Assembly (NCBI RefSeq): GCF_007830315.1
Contig: NZ_VLKJ01000003.1
Location: 124,001-188,000, forward strand
Length of the DNA stretch: 64,000 nt
Source: Novosphingobium taihuense
Lineage (GTDB): Bacteria; Pseudomonadota; Alphaproteobacteria; Sphingomonadales; Sphingomonadaceae
Direction: 5' to 3'
Both the position numbers and the translations under genes were made by a program. Under the pieces are notes generated by a model that searched no databases, was not told the origin of the DNA, and worked only from the letters and a program-made list of their open reading frames with translations. Shown piece by piece: positions 8,135 to 17,167 of this stretch. Position 1 is the stretch's first letter, and the number at the start of each line of letters is the position of its first letter.

Positions 8135-8479
8135 ATGGCGCGCGTTACCGTCGAAGATTGCGTCGACAAGGTTCCCAACCGTTTCGATCTGGTCCTGCTG
8201 GCCGCCGAACGCGCCCGCGCGATTTCGGGCGGTGCCGAACTCACCGTCGATCGTGACCGTGACAAGAACCCGGTCGTCGCCCTGCGCGAGATCGCCGAAG
8301 AGACTGTGCGCCCTGCCGTTCTCAAGGAAAACGTGATCCAGTCGCTCCAGCGCGTGCTGCCTGACGATGACGATGAAGTCGATGAGATCGGCTCGCTGTC
8401 GCAGTCGGCCGAAGCGCTGCGCATCACCGCCGCGGCACCGGTGCGCAACACCTCGCTGGGCGCTGATTACGACGGCTGA
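8135..8479 (+). CDS. rpoZ: RNA polymerase omega subunit
   Basis: A 114-residue omega subunit that helps assemble and stabilise RNA polymerase by wrapping the beta-prime C-terminus. The start [12 protein letters not shown], the block [14 protein letters not shown] and the conserved [11 protein letters not shown] segment are diagnostic. The C-terminal acidic tail (DDDDEVDEI) is longer than in E. coli, as usual in alphaproteobacteria. ATG with TTGGAG upstream; an intrinsic terminator follows 30 bp after the stop. In many bacteria omega pairs with spoT, but no such neighbour is present here. Confidence 0.97.
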   Translation: MARVTVEDCVDKVPNRFDLVLLAAERARAISGGAELTVDRDRDKNPVVALREIAEETVRPAVLKENVIQSLQRVLPDDDDEVDEIGSLSQSAEALRITAAAPVRNTSLGADYDG

Positions 8480-8508
8480 TTTCGGTTCGAGATCAACAGC
8501 TTGCAAAA

Positions 8509-8539
8509 AGCCCGCGGTGCAAACTGCGGGCTTTTTCTT
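8509..8539 (+). terminator. Intrinsic terminator of rpoZ
   Basis: AGCCCGC (8509-8515) pairs with GCGGGCT (8526-8532) over a 10-nt loop and is followed by TTTTCTTT. The preceding AAAA makes it partly bidirectional. Confidence 0.85.
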
Positions 8540-8554
8540 TGTCTCGCAGTTGGC

Positions 8555-8938
8555 TCAGGTATTTTCCAGCCTCTCAGCCATCAGCTGCCAGACCTTGTTG
8601 ATCGCCTTCAGGGGGCGGACCATGACCTTGAAATCGACGATGCGCCCTTCGAGGTCGAAGCGGATCAGGTCGATGCCGTTGACGCGCACGTCGTCCATCT
8701 CGCACTCGAATTCGAGGCAGGCTTCGGGGCCGTCAACAAGCTCACGCACGTAGCGGAAGGTGCCGTTGCCGAAGACCTGGCCCGCGGCGGTGAGGTACAT
8801 CAGCACTTTCTCGCGCCCCGCCTGCGGGGTGTGGACGACGGGGGAGTGGAACACGGCGTCATCGGCGACGAGTTCGTCGAGCAGCGCGATGTCGCCGCTG
8901 ATCATGTACCGGTGCCATGCTGCAAGGCCGAGTTTCAT
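8555..8938 (-). CDS. SnoaL/NTF2-like protein
   Basis: A 127-residue protein with the cone-like alpha+beta fold of the SnoaL/NTF2 superfamily. The start WHRYMISGDIALLDELVADDAVFHSPVVHTPQ is typical, and the family repeats an acidic/His pattern lining a small hydrophobic pocket. Members act as cyclases, isomerases or small-ligand binders, so function cannot be set from sequence. It is cytoplasmic, read leftward, and lies between rpoZ and a dienelactone hydrolase-like gene. The spacer to the latter contains a long hairpin, so the two are probably separate units. Confidence 0.8.
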   Translation of the reverse strand: MKLGLAAWHRYMISGDIALLDELVADDAVFHSPVVHTPQAGREKVLMYLTAAGQVFGNGTFRYVRELVDGPEACLEFECEMDDVRVNGIDLIRFDLEGRIVDFKVMVRPLKAINKVWQLMAERLENT

Positions 8939-8977
8939 GCGCTTCTCCCGTTGTTCTCATTGTGGTTAGGGCAGGGA

Positions 8978-9006
8978 CGTTGCGCGGGCATTGATCCCGC
9001 GCAACG
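8978..9006. terminator. Hairpin downstream of dienelactone hydrolase gene
   Basis: Perfect 11-bp arms, CGTTGCGCGGG (8978-8988) and CCCGCGCAACG (8996-9006), close a 7-nt loop just after the stop of the leftward hydrolase gene. No T-tract follows, so it could stop transcription only with help or stabilise the mRNA end. Confidence 0.5.
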
Positions 9007-9014
9007 CCGAAGGC

Positions 9015-9713
9015 TCAGCCGAGGTGCTGCGCGAAGAAATCGCGCGTGCGGCGGTCGGCAAGCTGCGCGCCTTCCTCATTGCGGCGATCGCCCATCTCGG
9101 CGGCAAAGCCGTGATCGAGGCCCTCGTAATCGTAGAGCGTCACTTTCGGGTGCGGGTCGAGGCCATCGTGGATCGCCTTCTGCGCCTCGGGCCCGACGAA
9201 GTGGTCGGCCGTGGGAATGTGCAGCATCAGCGGATTGGCGATGGCGTGCGATTCGTTCAGCATCTGATCGATCATCACGCCGTAGTAGCCGACCGAGGCA
9301 TCGATATCGGTCCGCGCCGCCGCCATGTAGGCCATGCGACCACCGAGGCAGAAGCCGACGAGGCCGACCTTGTCGATCCCTTCATACCCGCGCAGAAAGC
9401 GGATCGCGGCTTCGATGTCCTTGACGCCCTTGTCGGCATCGTACTGGCCGAAGTAGCCGAAGGCTTCCTGCAGTTGCTCGGGCACATCGGGATCAAGCTC
9501 GACGCCGGGAGCGAAGCGCCAGAAGATGTCAGGCGCGAGCGCCATGTAGCCCTGATCTGCCCAAGCCTCGCACTTGTGACGGATGCCGGGGTTCACCCCG
9601 AAGATCTCGGGGATGACGATGATCGCGGCGCGGATCGGGCCGTCGGGCGTTGCCAGATAACCCGGAATATCGCCTTCACCATCGAGTGCTGTAAACGTGA
9701 TCTTCTCGCCCAT
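9015..9713 (-). CDS. Dienelactone hydrolase family protein
   Basis: A 232-residue alpha/beta hydrolase of the dienelactone hydrolase family. The nucleophile motif is GFCLGG with Cys as in true dienelactone hydrolase; an Asp in PTADHF and a His in GLDHGF complete a plausible triad. Classic members open dienelactones in chlorocatechol breakdown, but many homologues act on unrelated esters. Of three nearby ATGs, the one at 9713 (MGEKITFTAL) is chosen because AGGA lies 8 nt upstream. It is divergent from the small DUF6489-like gene. Confidence 0.85.
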   Translation of the reverse strand: MGEKITFTALDGEGDIPGYLATPDGPIRAAIIVIPEIFGVNPGIRHKCEAWADQGYMALAPDIFWRFAPGVELDPDVPEQLQEAFGYFGQYDADKGVKDIEAAIRFLRGYEGIDKVGLVGFCLGGRMAYMAAARTDIDASVGYYGVMIDQMLNESHAIANPLMLHIPTADHFVGPEAQKAIHDGLDPHPKVTLYDYEGLDHGFAAEMGDRRNEEGAQLADRRTRDFFAQHLG

Positions 9714-9829
9714 GTCGTTCATCCTGCGATTCAATGGAGTTGGTCTGGATCCATGTTGGCCCCGACCATGGACTTTGCCAAGCGTGCATGACAGTCTTTA
9801 CGCCCAAGCGGATGCCGGAAGGGACGCAC

Positions 9830-10093
9830 ATGAAAGTCACCGTCGAAGTCGATTGCACGCCCGAAGAAGCCCGCCGCTTTCTCGGCCTGCCCGATGTGTC
9901 GAAAGCAAACGAGGTCTATGTCGAAAGCGTTGCCAAGGCGATGCAGGGCGCAGGCAGTCTCGACCAGTTGCAGACCTTCGCCAAGCAGGTCGCGCCGATG
10001 GGCGAGATCGGGTTGAAGCTGTTCCAGAACTTCATGGAGCAAGGCGGGCTAGGCGCAATGACCGGTACGGGTTCGAAGAAATCGAAGGACTGA
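9830..10093 (+). CDS. DUF6489-like small protein
   Basis: An 87-residue protein starting MKVTVEVDCTPEEARRF, with the pattern (EEARRFLGLPDV) seen in a small family common in sphingomonads. It is mostly helical, ending in a Gly/Ser/Lys-rich tail (TGTGSKKSKD). The ATG is preceded by GGAAGGGA at good spacing; an in-frame extension upstream lacks such a site. The function is unknown. mnmE follows 46 bp downstream on the same strand. Confidence 0.75.
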   Translation: MKVTVEVDCTPEEARRFLGLPDVSKANEVYVESVAKAMQGAGSLDQLQTFAKQVAPMGEIGLKLFQNFMEQGGLGAMTGTGSKKSKD

Positions 10094-10139
10094 CGCTTCT
10101 TTCTTGATCGTGGAGGGCCGTGATCGTTTAAGGGGGCGC

Positions 10140-11438
10140 GTGACCGATACGATCTTCGCCCTCTCCTCCGGCCCTGCCCCTGCGGGCATTGCCGTTATCC
10201 GCATCAGCGGCCCGCAAGCAGGATCCGCTCTTAAGACGCTTGCGGGCAAACTACCGACGCCGCGCCGCGCGACATTGGCGACGCTGGCGGATCCGCGCGA
10301 CTTGACGCACCTCGACCGGACGATGGTGCTCTGGCTTCCCGGCCCAGGCACGGCGACTGGGGAGGACAGCGCCGAACTCCATCTCCATGGTGGGCGCGCG
10401 GTTGTTGCAGCCGTGGAAGCAGCCCTTTCCACGCTGTCCGGATTGCGACGTGCGCAGCCGGGAGAGTTCACCCGTCGCGCTTTTGCCAATGGACGGATCG
10501 ATCTGGCCGAGGCTGAGGGCTTGGCCGACCTGCTTTCTGCCGAGACCGAGTTGCAACGCCGCGCTGCGCTCGCCATGGCCGAAGGCGCGCTTTCACGTGA
10601 AACGGAGCGCTGGCGAAATGCCTTGTTGGGCATCTCGGCGAAGCTAGAAGCGGCTCTCGATTTTTCCGATGAGGACGATGTCGGTGCAGGGCAGGACGCG
10701 CTTCCGCCGGGATTTGCCGCGGACTGCGCGGCAATGGCGCACGACCTTGATGCCTGGCTCGTCCGCCCGCGCGCCGAGCCGTTGAAGGAGGGCTTCCGCG
10801 TCGTCTTGGCAGGCCCGCCCAATGCGGGGAAGTCGACGCTGTTCAACGCGCTGGTCCAGCAGGAGGCCGCGATCACGGCCGCCGAGCCGGGAACGACACG
10901 TGACGTCCTGACCTTCGCCGCCTCGCTCGATGGCGTGCCATTCACCTTCGTCGACACCGCTGGTCTTCGCGATGAAGGTGCAGGCGAGATCGAACGGATC
11001 GGCATTGCCCGGGCGCGAGCGGCGGCCGAGAAGGCAGACCTCATCCTGTGGCTGGGGCCTGAAGGTGAGGGACCAGAAGGACGGGCGCTGTGGGAGGTAG
11101 CGGCGCGCACGGATGATCCCGATGCTCCGCGCAAATCTGAGACTGCCTTGCGGCTTTCGGCGCGGACAGGCGAGGGGATGGCGCAACTGCGTGAGGCCTT
11201 GATCGCGCATGCCCGTCATTCCTTGCCTGGACCGGGAGAGGCCGCACTCAATCAGCGGCAGCATGAGCGGCTCGGGCAGGTCGCGGCTGCGCTTGATCAG
11301 GCGCAGCGTGAATGTGATCCTTTGTTGGCGGCGGAGAATCTGCGGCTCGCGCGCATTGCGCTCGACGCGCTGGTTGGACGCACCAGCACAGAGGACATGC
11401 TGGATGCATTGTTTGGGCGGTTCTGCATCGGGAAGTAG
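10140..11438 (+). CDS. mnmE: tRNA modification GTPase MnmE
   Basis: A 432-residue GTPase that works with MnmG to place the aminomethyl or carboxymethylaminomethyl group on U34 of tRNAs. The N-terminal folate-binding domain includes TIFALSSGPAPAGIAVIR. The G domain begins at GPPNAGKST (~224-232), with DTAGLRDE as G3. The protein ends in the catalytic C-terminal CIGK. The start is GTG at 10140, with AAGGGGG upstream; this gives the usual family N-terminus. The gene contains a parS-like site and heads the mnmE-mnmG-rsmG-parA-parB run. Confidence 0.97.
   Translation: MTDTIFALSSGPAPAGIAVIRISGPQAGSALKTLAGKLPTPRRATLATLADPRDLTHLDRTMVLWLPGPGTATGEDSAELHLHGGRAVVAAVEAALSTLSGLRRAQPGEFTRRAFANGRIDLAEAEGLADLLSAETELQRRAALAMAEGALSRETERWRNALLGISAKLEAALDFSDEDDVGAGQDALPPGFAADCAAMAHDLDAWLVRPRAEPLKEGFRVVLAGPPNAGKSTLFNALVQQEAAITAAEPGTTRDVLTFAASLDGVPFTFVDTAGLRDEGAGEIERIGIARARAAAEKADLILWLGPEGEGPEGRALWEVAARTDDPDAPRKSETALRLSARTGEGMAQLREALIAHARHSLPGPGEAALNQRQHERLGQVAAALDQAQRECDPLLAAENLRLARIALDALVGRTSTEDMLDALFGRFCIGK
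10589..10604. promoter_or_regulatory. parS-like site inside mnmE
   Basis: GCTTTCACGTGAAACG keeps the 12-bp core TTTCACGTGAAA of the ParB target but differs from TGTTTCACGTGAAACA at three outer positions. It lies within coding sequence, 4.3 kb before parB. Confidence 0.55.
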
Positions 11439-11439
11439 G

Positions 11440-11455
11440 TGTTTCACGTGGAACA
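11440..11455. promoter_or_regulatory. parS site, mnmE-mnmG spacer
   Basis: TGTTTCACGTGGAACA has one mismatch to the 16-bp parS consensus. It lies immediately after the mnmE stop. Confidence 0.85.
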
Positions 11456-11508
11456 TTGCCCTGCCTCCTGCTCACCCCTTTGCGAGATTTACGAAGTGGG
11501 TGAGCGGC

Positions 11509-11524
11509 TGTTTCACGTGAAACA
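11509..11524. promoter_or_regulatory. parS site, perfect
   Basis: TGTTTCACGTGAAACA is a perfect 16-bp palindrome identical to the consensus ParB target. It lies 69 bp from the previous site and 52 bp before the mnmG start. Confidence 0.95.
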
Positions 11525-11575
11525 CTCCATCTGAAACTTTGACGCGAATCCTCAACTCGCGTATCGCGCGAAGCC

Positions 11576-13423
11576 ATGCACCAGTTCGATATCATCGTGG
11601 TCGGCGGCGGACATGCCGGCGTCGAGGCTGCTGCCGTTGCGGCGCGGATGGGCGCGCGCACGGCGCTGGTTTCGTTTGATCCGGCAACGGTCGGGGCGAT
11701 GAGCTGCAACCCGGCCATCGGCGGCTTGGGCAAGGGCCATCTGGTTCGAGAGGTCGATGCCTTCGACGGACTGATCGCGCGCGCTGCGGATGCTGGGGCA
11801 ATTCACTACCGGATGCTCAACCGCTCAAGGGGCAGCGCCGTGCAAGGGCCACGTGTGCAGGCGGATCGCAAGCGTTTCAAGGCAGCGATCCAGCGCATGA
11901 TTGCCGCGCAGCCGAACCTCATCGTAGTCGGCGGAGAAGCGGCGGCGCTGCATATCGAGCATGGCCAAGTCGCGGGGATCGACCTCGCCGATGGCTCCCG
12001 GCTTGAGGGCAGGGCGGTCGTGCTCTGCACCGGCACGTTCTTGGGCGGGCGGCTGTTCCGGGGCGAGGAGCGCATGGATGGCGGACGCATCGGCGAGGAT
12101 TCGGCACATCGTCTGGCGCAGCAGCTGCGCGCGGCGAACCTGCCGATGGCACGACTCAAGACCGGGACGCCGCCGCGCATCGATGGCCGGACCATCGACT
12201 GGGCGCGCTTGCCAGAGCAGCCGAGCGATGCCGATCCCTGGACGATGTCGCCGCTGACCAAGGCGCGTCCACTGCCGCAAGTGTTCTGCGCCATTGCCCG
12301 CACCAACGGGCGAACGCACGACATCATCCGCAGTGGGCTCGATCGTTCACCACTGTTCACCGGCGCGATCGGCGCGCAAGGCCCGCGCTACTGCCCGTCG
12401 ATCGAGGACAAGATCCATCGCTTCGGCGACCGCGACGGGCATCAGGTATTCCTTGAGCCGGAAAGTCTCGACGACAGCACGGTCTATCCCAATGGTGTCT
12501 CGACATCGTTGCCGACTGACGTGCAGGTAGCGATGATCCGTTCGATGGAAGGGCTTGAGCAGGCCGAGATCACCGTGCCGGGCTATGCGGTGGAGTACGA
12601 CCACATCGATCCGCGCGCGCTCAATCGCGGGCTGGAGGTCAAGGCCATTCCCGGGCTTTACTGCGCCGGACAGATCAATGGAACGACCGGGTATGAGGAA
12701 GCCGCAGCGCAGGGGCTGGTCGCGGGGATGCACGCCGCCGCTGCCGTACTGGGCCGCGAAACCCCCGAGCTGGACCGTGCCAATTCCTACATGGCGGTGA
12801 TGATCGACGACCTTACGCTGCACGGGGTGAGTGAGCCTTACCGCATGCTGACCGCCCGCGCCGAATACCGCCTGCGCCTGCGCGCGAACAATGCTTCAAC
12901 GCGCTTGACGCCGGTCGGGCTGGCGGTGGGCTGCATCGGCGAGGAGCGGCGGCAGTGGTTCGAGGAGCGGCTTGCCCAGCGCGACAGGCTTGGAGACTTG
13001 CTCACACAGGATGCGACGCCCACCGAACTGAACCGTGCGGGAATGCCCGTTCGCGCCGATGGATCGCGGCGGACGCTCAAGGAGTGGCTGCGCTTTCCCG
13101 AGGTCACCTTGGACACGCTGCAGCCGTGGATTGGGGACGAGCGCGTCGATCCGCTGCTGGCCGAAGAGGTCGAGGAAGACGCGGCTTACGCGCCTTATCT
13201 CGCGCGGCAGGATGCCGAACTGCGTGATCTGCGTGCCTCTGATAGCGTGCCTCTTGGCGCAGGATTTCCCTTCGGCGCCGTGCCGGGCCTGTCGCGCGAG
13301 ATGGTCGAGAGGCTGGAGAAGGCGCAGCCTGATACGCTCGCTGCAGCCGGACGGATCGCGGGCATCACGCCCGCGGCTCTTGCCAGCCTGCTGGTCCATG
13401 CGCGGCGGAGGTTGGCTGCGTGA
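11576..13423 (+). CDS. mnmG: tRNA uridine-5-carboxymethylaminomethyl enzyme MnmG (GidA)
   Basis: A 615-residue FAD enzyme that, with MnmE, uses methylene-THF, NADH and glycine or ammonium to modify U34 of tRNA. The FAD-binding GGGHAG is at 10-15, the family blocks [14 protein letters not shown] and CTGTFLGG follow, and [16 protein letters not shown] marks the second conserved region. The length is normal. Its stop overlaps the GTG start of rsmG (GTGA), which indicates coupling. The upstream spacer holds two parS sites. Confidence 0.97.
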   Translation: MHQFDIIVVGGGHAGVEAAAVAARMGARTALVSFDPATVGAMSCNPAIGGLGKGHLVREVDAFDGLIARAADAGAIHYRMLNRSRGSAVQGPRVQADRKRFKAAIQRMIAAQPNLIVVGGEAAALHIEHGQVAGIDLADGSRLEGRAVVLCTGTFLGGRLFRGEERMDGGRIGEDSAHRLAQQLRAANLPMARLKTGTPPRIDGRTIDWARLPEQPSDADPWTMSPLTKARPLPQVFCAIARTNGRTHDIIRSGLDRSPLFTGAIGAQGPRYCPSIEDKIHRFGDRDGHQVFLEPESLDDSTVYPNGVSTSLPTDVQVAMIRSMEGLEQAEITVPGYAVEYDHIDPRALNRGLEVKAIPGLYCAGQINGTTGYEEAAAQGLVAGMHAAAAVLGRETPELDRANSYMAVMIDDLTLHGVSEPYRMLTARAEYRLRLRANNASTRLTPVGLAVGCIGEERRQWFEERLAQRDRLGDLLTQDATPTELNRAGMPVRADGSRRTLKEWLRFPEVTLDTLQPWIGDERVDPLLAEEVEEDAAYAPYLARQDAELRDLRASDSVPLGAGFPFGAVPGLSREMVERLEKAQPDTLAAAGRIAGITPAALASLLVHARRRLAA

Positions 13424-14097
13424 ATCTGCTCGTCACTGAAGCCGAAGCCCAGGACTGGCTCCGCAGCGTTCTGCAGGTCGATGACGCCCGGATGGATCGT
13501 CTGTCGAACCTCGTCGCTCTGCTGCTGGAAGAGAACGAGCGGCAGAACCTTGTGGCTCGCGGGACGCTGGCGCATGTGTGGGTGCGCCACATCGTAGACT
13601 CGGCGCAGCTGCTTCATGTTTCACGTGAAACACTTCCCGAGGGCGAATGGCTTGACCTTGGGACGGGCGCCGGATTTCCTGGTCTGGTGATTGCGGCGCT
13701 TCAGCCCGAGCGCCCCGTCACGTTGGTCGATTCGCGCAGATTGCGCACCGAGTGGTTGCAGCGCGCAGCCGATGCGCTTGGCCTGGATCGGGTGAGCGTC
13801 GTTCTCTCCCGCGTCGAGGATCTTCCCAGCGGTCCGCACGCCGTGATCTCGGCACGCGCTTTTGCACCGCTGGACAAACTGGTTACGCTTTCCGCCCGCT
13901 TTTCCACACCCGACACGGTCTGGCTGTTGCCGAAAGGGGCAGGGGCACCGCATGAATTGCAGGTGCTCCCCGACTCATGGAATCACCTGTTCCACGTGGA
14001 ACAATCGCTGACCGATGAGAATGCCGGGATCATCGTCGGGCGACTGCTCGGCGGGAGTGCACCGCGAACGACGAAAGCCAAAGGCAAGCGCACATGA
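13420..14097 (+). CDS. rsmG: 16S rRNA (guanine527-N7)-methyltransferase RsmG (GidB)
   Basis: A 225-residue SAM methyltransferase that modifies G527 of 16S rRNA. The SAM-binding motif [12 protein letters not shown] follows the substrate segment [10 protein letters not shown], and the conserved [12 protein letters not shown] block is present. It starts at GTG overlapping the mnmG stop, with GGAGG upstream, and ends overlapping parA by 4 bp. The gene itself carries two parS sites. Confidence 0.96.
   Translation: MNLLVTEAEAQDWLRSVLQVDDARMDRLSNLVALLLEENERQNLVARGTLAHVWVRHIVDSAQLLHVSRETLPEGEWLDLGTGAGFPGLVIAALQPERPVTLVDSRRLRTEWLQRAADALGLDRVSVVLSRVEDLPSGPHAVISARAFAPLDKLVTLSARFSTPDTVWLLPKGAGAPHELQVLPDSWNHLFHVEQSLTDENAGIIVGRLLGGSAPRTTKAKGKRT
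13617..13632. promoter_or_regulatory. parS site, perfect, inside rsmG
   Basis: A second perfect TGTTTCACGTGAAACA, embedded in rsmG coding sequence (it encodes part of HVSRETL). Confidence 0.93.
13988..14003. promoter_or_regulatory. parS variant inside rsmG
   Basis: TGTTCCACGTGGAACA is perfectly palindromic but changes one base in each arm of the consensus. It lies 91 bp before the parA start. Confidence 0.75.
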
Positions 14098-14870
14098 TCA
14101 CCGTCGCCGTTGCAAACCAGAAGGGCGGAGTGGGCAAGACCACCACCGCGATCAACATCGCCACGGCGCTGGCCGCGACCGGATGGAAATCGCTGCTGAT
14201 TGATCTCGATCCGCAGGGCAACTGCTCGACGGGCATCGGCATTTCATCGGGCGAGCGCGAGCGGTCTTCCTATGACCTGCTGATCGATCAGGCTTCGGTC
14301 GCCGATTGTCTGATGCCGACGCGCATTCCCGGGCTCGACATCGTTCCTGCCACGGTCGACCTTTCAGGCGCCGAGGTTGAACTGGTGAGTGTGGAGGACC
14401 GCACGCACCGTTTGCGCAAGGTGCTGACCGCTGACACCGGGCACGACATCTGCCTGATCGACTGCCCGCCATCGCTCGGTCTGCTGACGCTCAACGCTCT
14501 GACTGCGGCGGATTCGATCCTTGTTCCGTTGCAGTGCGAGTTCTTTGCGCTCGAAGGGTTGAGCCAATTGTTGCAAACGGTCGAGCGGGTGCAGGAGCGC
14601 TTCAATCCTGACCTCGGCATCCTCGGCATCGTCCTGACCATGTATGACCGGCGCAACCGGTTGACCGACCAAGTGGCCGATGACGTGCGTTCGTGCCTGC
14701 GCGACCTGGTGTTCGAAAGCGTGATCCCGCGCAACGTGCGCCTGTCCGAAGCGCCGAGCCATGGGCTCCCCGCGCTGATCTATGACCATGCCTGCCCCGG
14801 ATCGCAGGCCTACATGAAGCTGGCCCGCGAACTGATCGGCCGGCTGCCCGAACGGAGGATTGCGGCATGA
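14094..14870 (+). CDS. parA: Chromosome partitioning ATPase ParA
   Basis: A 258-residue deviant Walker ATPase that moves ParB-parS complexes, and so the origin region, to the cell poles. It has the signature Walker A KGGVGKTT at 10-17 with the extra Lys, the LIDLDPQGNCSTG block and the switch region IDCPPSLGLLTLNAL. It is the short chromosomal type, without an N-terminal helix-turn-helix. It overlaps rsmG and parB by 4 bp each. Confidence 0.97.
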   Translation: MITVAVANQKGGVGKTTTAINIATALAATGWKSLLIDLDPQGNCSTGIGISSGERERSSYDLLIDQASVADCLMPTRIPGLDIVPATVDLSGAEVELVSVEDRTHRLRKVLTADTGHDICLIDCPPSLGLLTLNALTAADSILVPLQCEFFALEGLSQLLQTVERVQERFNPDLGILGIVLTMYDRRNRLTDQVADDVRSCLRDLVFESVIPRNVRLSEAPSHGLPALIYDHACPGSQAYMKLARELIGRLPERRIAA

Positions 14871-15808
14871 GTGGCGACGAAGCAGTCAAGGCACCGGCAC
14901 GCAGGACCGGATTGGGTCGCGGACTTGGTGCGCTCATGGGCGAAGTACGCCGCGAGGAGCCGATTGCGCGCATTTCTGTCTCGGGCGAGGAAGGTGCTGC
15001 ATCGCGCGATGGCGGCCTGGCGCTGCTCATGGTCGCGTCGATCGAGCCGCATCCCGATCAGCCGCGCCGCCACTTCGACGAGGACGCTCTCGAGGAACTG
15101 GCACAGTCGATCGCCGCACGCGGCGTGATCCAGCCCGTCGTCGTGCGGCCGATCGCTGGCGGACGCTATCAGCTCGTCGCGGGTGAGCGGCGCTGGCGTG
15201 CGGCGCAGAAGGCGCAAGTGCACGAGATCCCGGCCATCGTGCGCAAGCTCGATGATCGCGATGTGGCCGCGCTTGCACTGATCGAGAACCTTCAGCGCGA
15301 AGACCTGAACCCCGTGGAAGAGGCGCGTGCCTATCAGCGCCTGGCCGATAGCGAGGGGCTGACGCAGAACGACATCGCCAAGTTCGTCGACAAGTCGCGC
15401 AGCCACGTGGCGAACATGATGCGCCTGCTTGGCCTGCCCGATGACGTTCTCGACATGGTCGTGCGCAGCGAACTGTCGATGGGCCATGCGCGCGCGCTGA
15501 TCAATGCGCCCGATCCGGTTTCCCTGGCACGCGAAGTGATCGCCAAGGACCTTTCGGTGCGCGATACCGAGAAACTGGCGCGCAAGGCGACGCGGCCCGA
15601 AGGCCAGCGGCGGCAGGCGCGTGCCGGCAAGGACTCCGTGGGTGCTGCGGATCTCGCCGCGATCGAGCAGCATCTTGAGGATTTCCTCGGGCTCAAGGTC
15701 TCGATCCAACCCGACTCCGATCCGACGACCGGTGCCGTGACGATTCGCTACAAGAATCTCGACCAGCTGGACCTGATCTGCGGGCGATTGACCGGGGGCG
15801 ACTTCTAA
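14867..15808 (+). CDS. parB: Chromosome partitioning protein ParB
   Basis: A 313-residue centromere-binding CTPase. The N-terminal part includes GLGRGLGALMGE, the CTP-binding/nuclease-like domain has PHPDQPRRHFDE and GERRWRAA, and the helix-turn-helix region includes TQNDIAKFVDKSRSHVANMMRLL. The C-terminal dimerisation segment ends YKNLDQLDLICGRLTGGDF. It binds the parS palindromes found upstream and in neighbouring genes. It is the last gene of the run; no clear terminator follows. Confidence 0.97.
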   Translation: MSGDEAVKAPARRTGLGRGLGALMGEVRREEPIARISVSGEEGAASRDGGLALLMVASIEPHPDQPRRHFDEDALEELAQSIAARGVIQPVVVRPIAGGRYQLVAGERRWRAAQKAQVHEIPAIVRKLDDRDVAALALIENLQREDLNPVEEARAYQRLADSEGLTQNDIAKFVDKSRSHVANMMRLLGLPDDVLDMVVRSELSMGHARALINAPDPVSLAREVIAKDLSVRDTEKLARKATRPEGQRRQARAGKDSVGAADLAAIEQHLEDFLGLKVSIQPDSDPTTGAVTIRYKNLDQLDLICGRLTGGDF

Positions 15809-15833
15809 GTCGCTGGCAAGAAGGGGACATCCT

Positions 15834-15849
15834 TGACGTCACGACGTCA
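15834..15849. promoter_or_regulatory. TGACGTC palindrome, candidate operator
   Basis: TGACGTC and GACGTCA form perfect 7-bp arms with a 2-bp centre between parB and the acyl-CoA dehydrogenase gene, about 45 bp upstream of the candidate -35. It could bind an activator or repressor of the downstream gene; the regulator is unknown. Confidence 0.4.
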
Positions 15850-15893
15850 GTTGTCCTGCACCAACGTGCATTAATTGGTCGATTAAATATTCG

Positions 15894-15923
15894 TTGACCG
15901 GACTAGGGCTGTGCGCATAGATT
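15894..15923 (+). promoter_or_regulatory. Candidate promoter of acyl-CoA dehydrogenase gene
   Basis: TTGACC at 15894-15899 and TAGATT at 15918-15923 are 18 bp apart and lie 36 bp before the ATG. The upstream stretch is AT-rich for this window. Confidence 0.45.
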
Positions 15924-15958
15924 GGTGCGATAACAGTTCATGACCGGAGAGATTGGCC

Positions 15959-17113
15959 ATGTCGCTCGACCTGATCCCGCGCACTGCCTACAATGAAGAC
16001 CACGAAGCCTTCCGTCACAGCGTGCGGCGTTTCCTGCAGGACGAAATCGCGCCTCACGCAGCGGAATGGGGTGAGGCGGGCATCGTGCCCAAGTCCGTCT
16101 GGCCCAAGGCCGGCGCCGTCGGCATGCTCTGCCCGACTGTGCCCGAGGAGTACGGCGGTCTTGGCCTCGACTTCGGATACAATGCGATCGTCGATGAAGA
16201 GAGCGCCTATTACGGCCGCGTAACCACCGGCTTCTCGCTGCAATCGGACATCGTGGTCAATTATATCGTCTCCTACGGCTCGGAAGAGCAGAAGAAGAAG
16301 TGGCTGCCCAAGATGGTCTCGGGTGAGGTGATCACCGCCATCGCCATGACTGAACCCGGCACCGGTTCCGACCTTCAGGGCATGAAGACCACCGCCAAGA
16401 AGGACGGCAACCATTACGTGATCAACGGGTCCAAGACCTACATCACCAATGGCCAGAACGCTGACCTGATACTGGTGTGCTGCAAGACCGACACCGACGT
16501 GCAGCCGGCATGGAAGGGCGTCTCGATCGTGCTGGTCGAGGCCGATCGCGAAGGTTTCAAGCGCGGCCGCAATCTCGACAAGATCGGGCAGGACGAGGCG
16601 GATACATCGGAGCTGTTCTTCGAGGACGTGCGCGTGCCGATCACCAATTGCCTCGGCGAAGAGGGCAAGGGCTTCATCTACCTGATGAGCGAACTGCCGC
16701 AGGAGCGCCTGTCGATTGCTGTCAGCGCCCAGGCTTCGGCGCAGAAGGCGTTCGACGATACCGTGGAATTCACGCGCGAGCGCAAGGCCTTCGGCAAGCC
16801 GATCCTCGACTTCCAGAACACCCGCTTCACGCTGGCCGATCTCAAGACCAAGCTGCAGGTGGGCTGGGCGCACCTTGATTGGGCGCTTACTCGTCACCTC
16901 AAGCGTGAACTGACTGCCGAGGAAGGTGCAGCTGCAAAGCTGTGGCACACCGAACTGCAGTGGGAAGTGATGGACAAGTGCCTCCAGCTCCACGGCGGCG
17001 CTGGCTACATGAACGAGTATGCGATCGCCCGTGCATGGCGCGGTGCGCGCGTGACGCGCATCTTCGGCGGCACCAACGAGATCATGAAGGAGCTGATCGG
17101 GCGCAAGCTCTGA
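15959..17113 (+). CDS. Acyl-CoA dehydrogenase
   Basis: A 384-residue FAD-dependent acyl-CoA dehydrogenase that introduces a trans-2 double bond during fatty or branched acyl-CoA oxidation. It has the N-terminal helical domain (FRHSVRRFLQDEIAPH), the flavin-contact block AMTEPGTGSDLQGM, YITNGQNADLI, the central QERLSIAVSAQASAQKAF segment and the C-terminal FGGTNEIMKELIGRKL. The start is ATG at 15959 with GGAGAG 7 nt upstream. Substrate length is not evident. A REP-like hairpin and a strong terminator follow. Confidence 0.93.
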   Translation: MSLDLIPRTAYNEDHEAFRHSVRRFLQDEIAPHAAEWGEAGIVPKSVWPKAGAVGMLCPTVPEEYGGLGLDFGYNAIVDEESAYYGRVTTGFSLQSDIVVNYIVSYGSEEQKKKWLPKMVSGEVITAIAMTEPGTGSDLQGMKTTAKKDGNHYVINGSKTYITNGQNADLILVCCKTDTDVQPAWKGVSIVLVEADREGFKRGRNLDKIGQDEADTSELFFEDVRVPITNCLGEEGKGFIYLMSELPQERLSIAVSAQASAQKAFDDTVEFTRERKAFGKPILDFQNTRFTLADLKTKLQVGWAHLDWALTRHLKRELTAEEGAAAKLWHTELQWEVMDKCLQLHGGAGYMNEYAIARAWRGARVTRIFGGTNEIMKELIGRKL

Positions 17114-17130
17114 ACGTTCAGCCTTCGCTG

Positions 17131-17152
17131 CATTCCCACATGCGTGGGAATG
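17131..17152. repeat. REP-like hairpin
   Basis: CATTCCCAC and GTGGGAATG form perfect 9-bp arms around ATGC, followed by ACG. The same GGGAATGACG end occurs in the repeat near 20.2 kb, suggesting one family. Confidence 0.6.
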
Positions 17153-17167
17153 ACGCTGTTGGATACT

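Noticed and set aside
14094..15808. parA/parB as plasmid partition genes
   Set aside because: They form the conserved chromosomal mnmG-rsmG-parA-parB order and ParA lacks the plasmid-type N-terminal helix-turn-helix.
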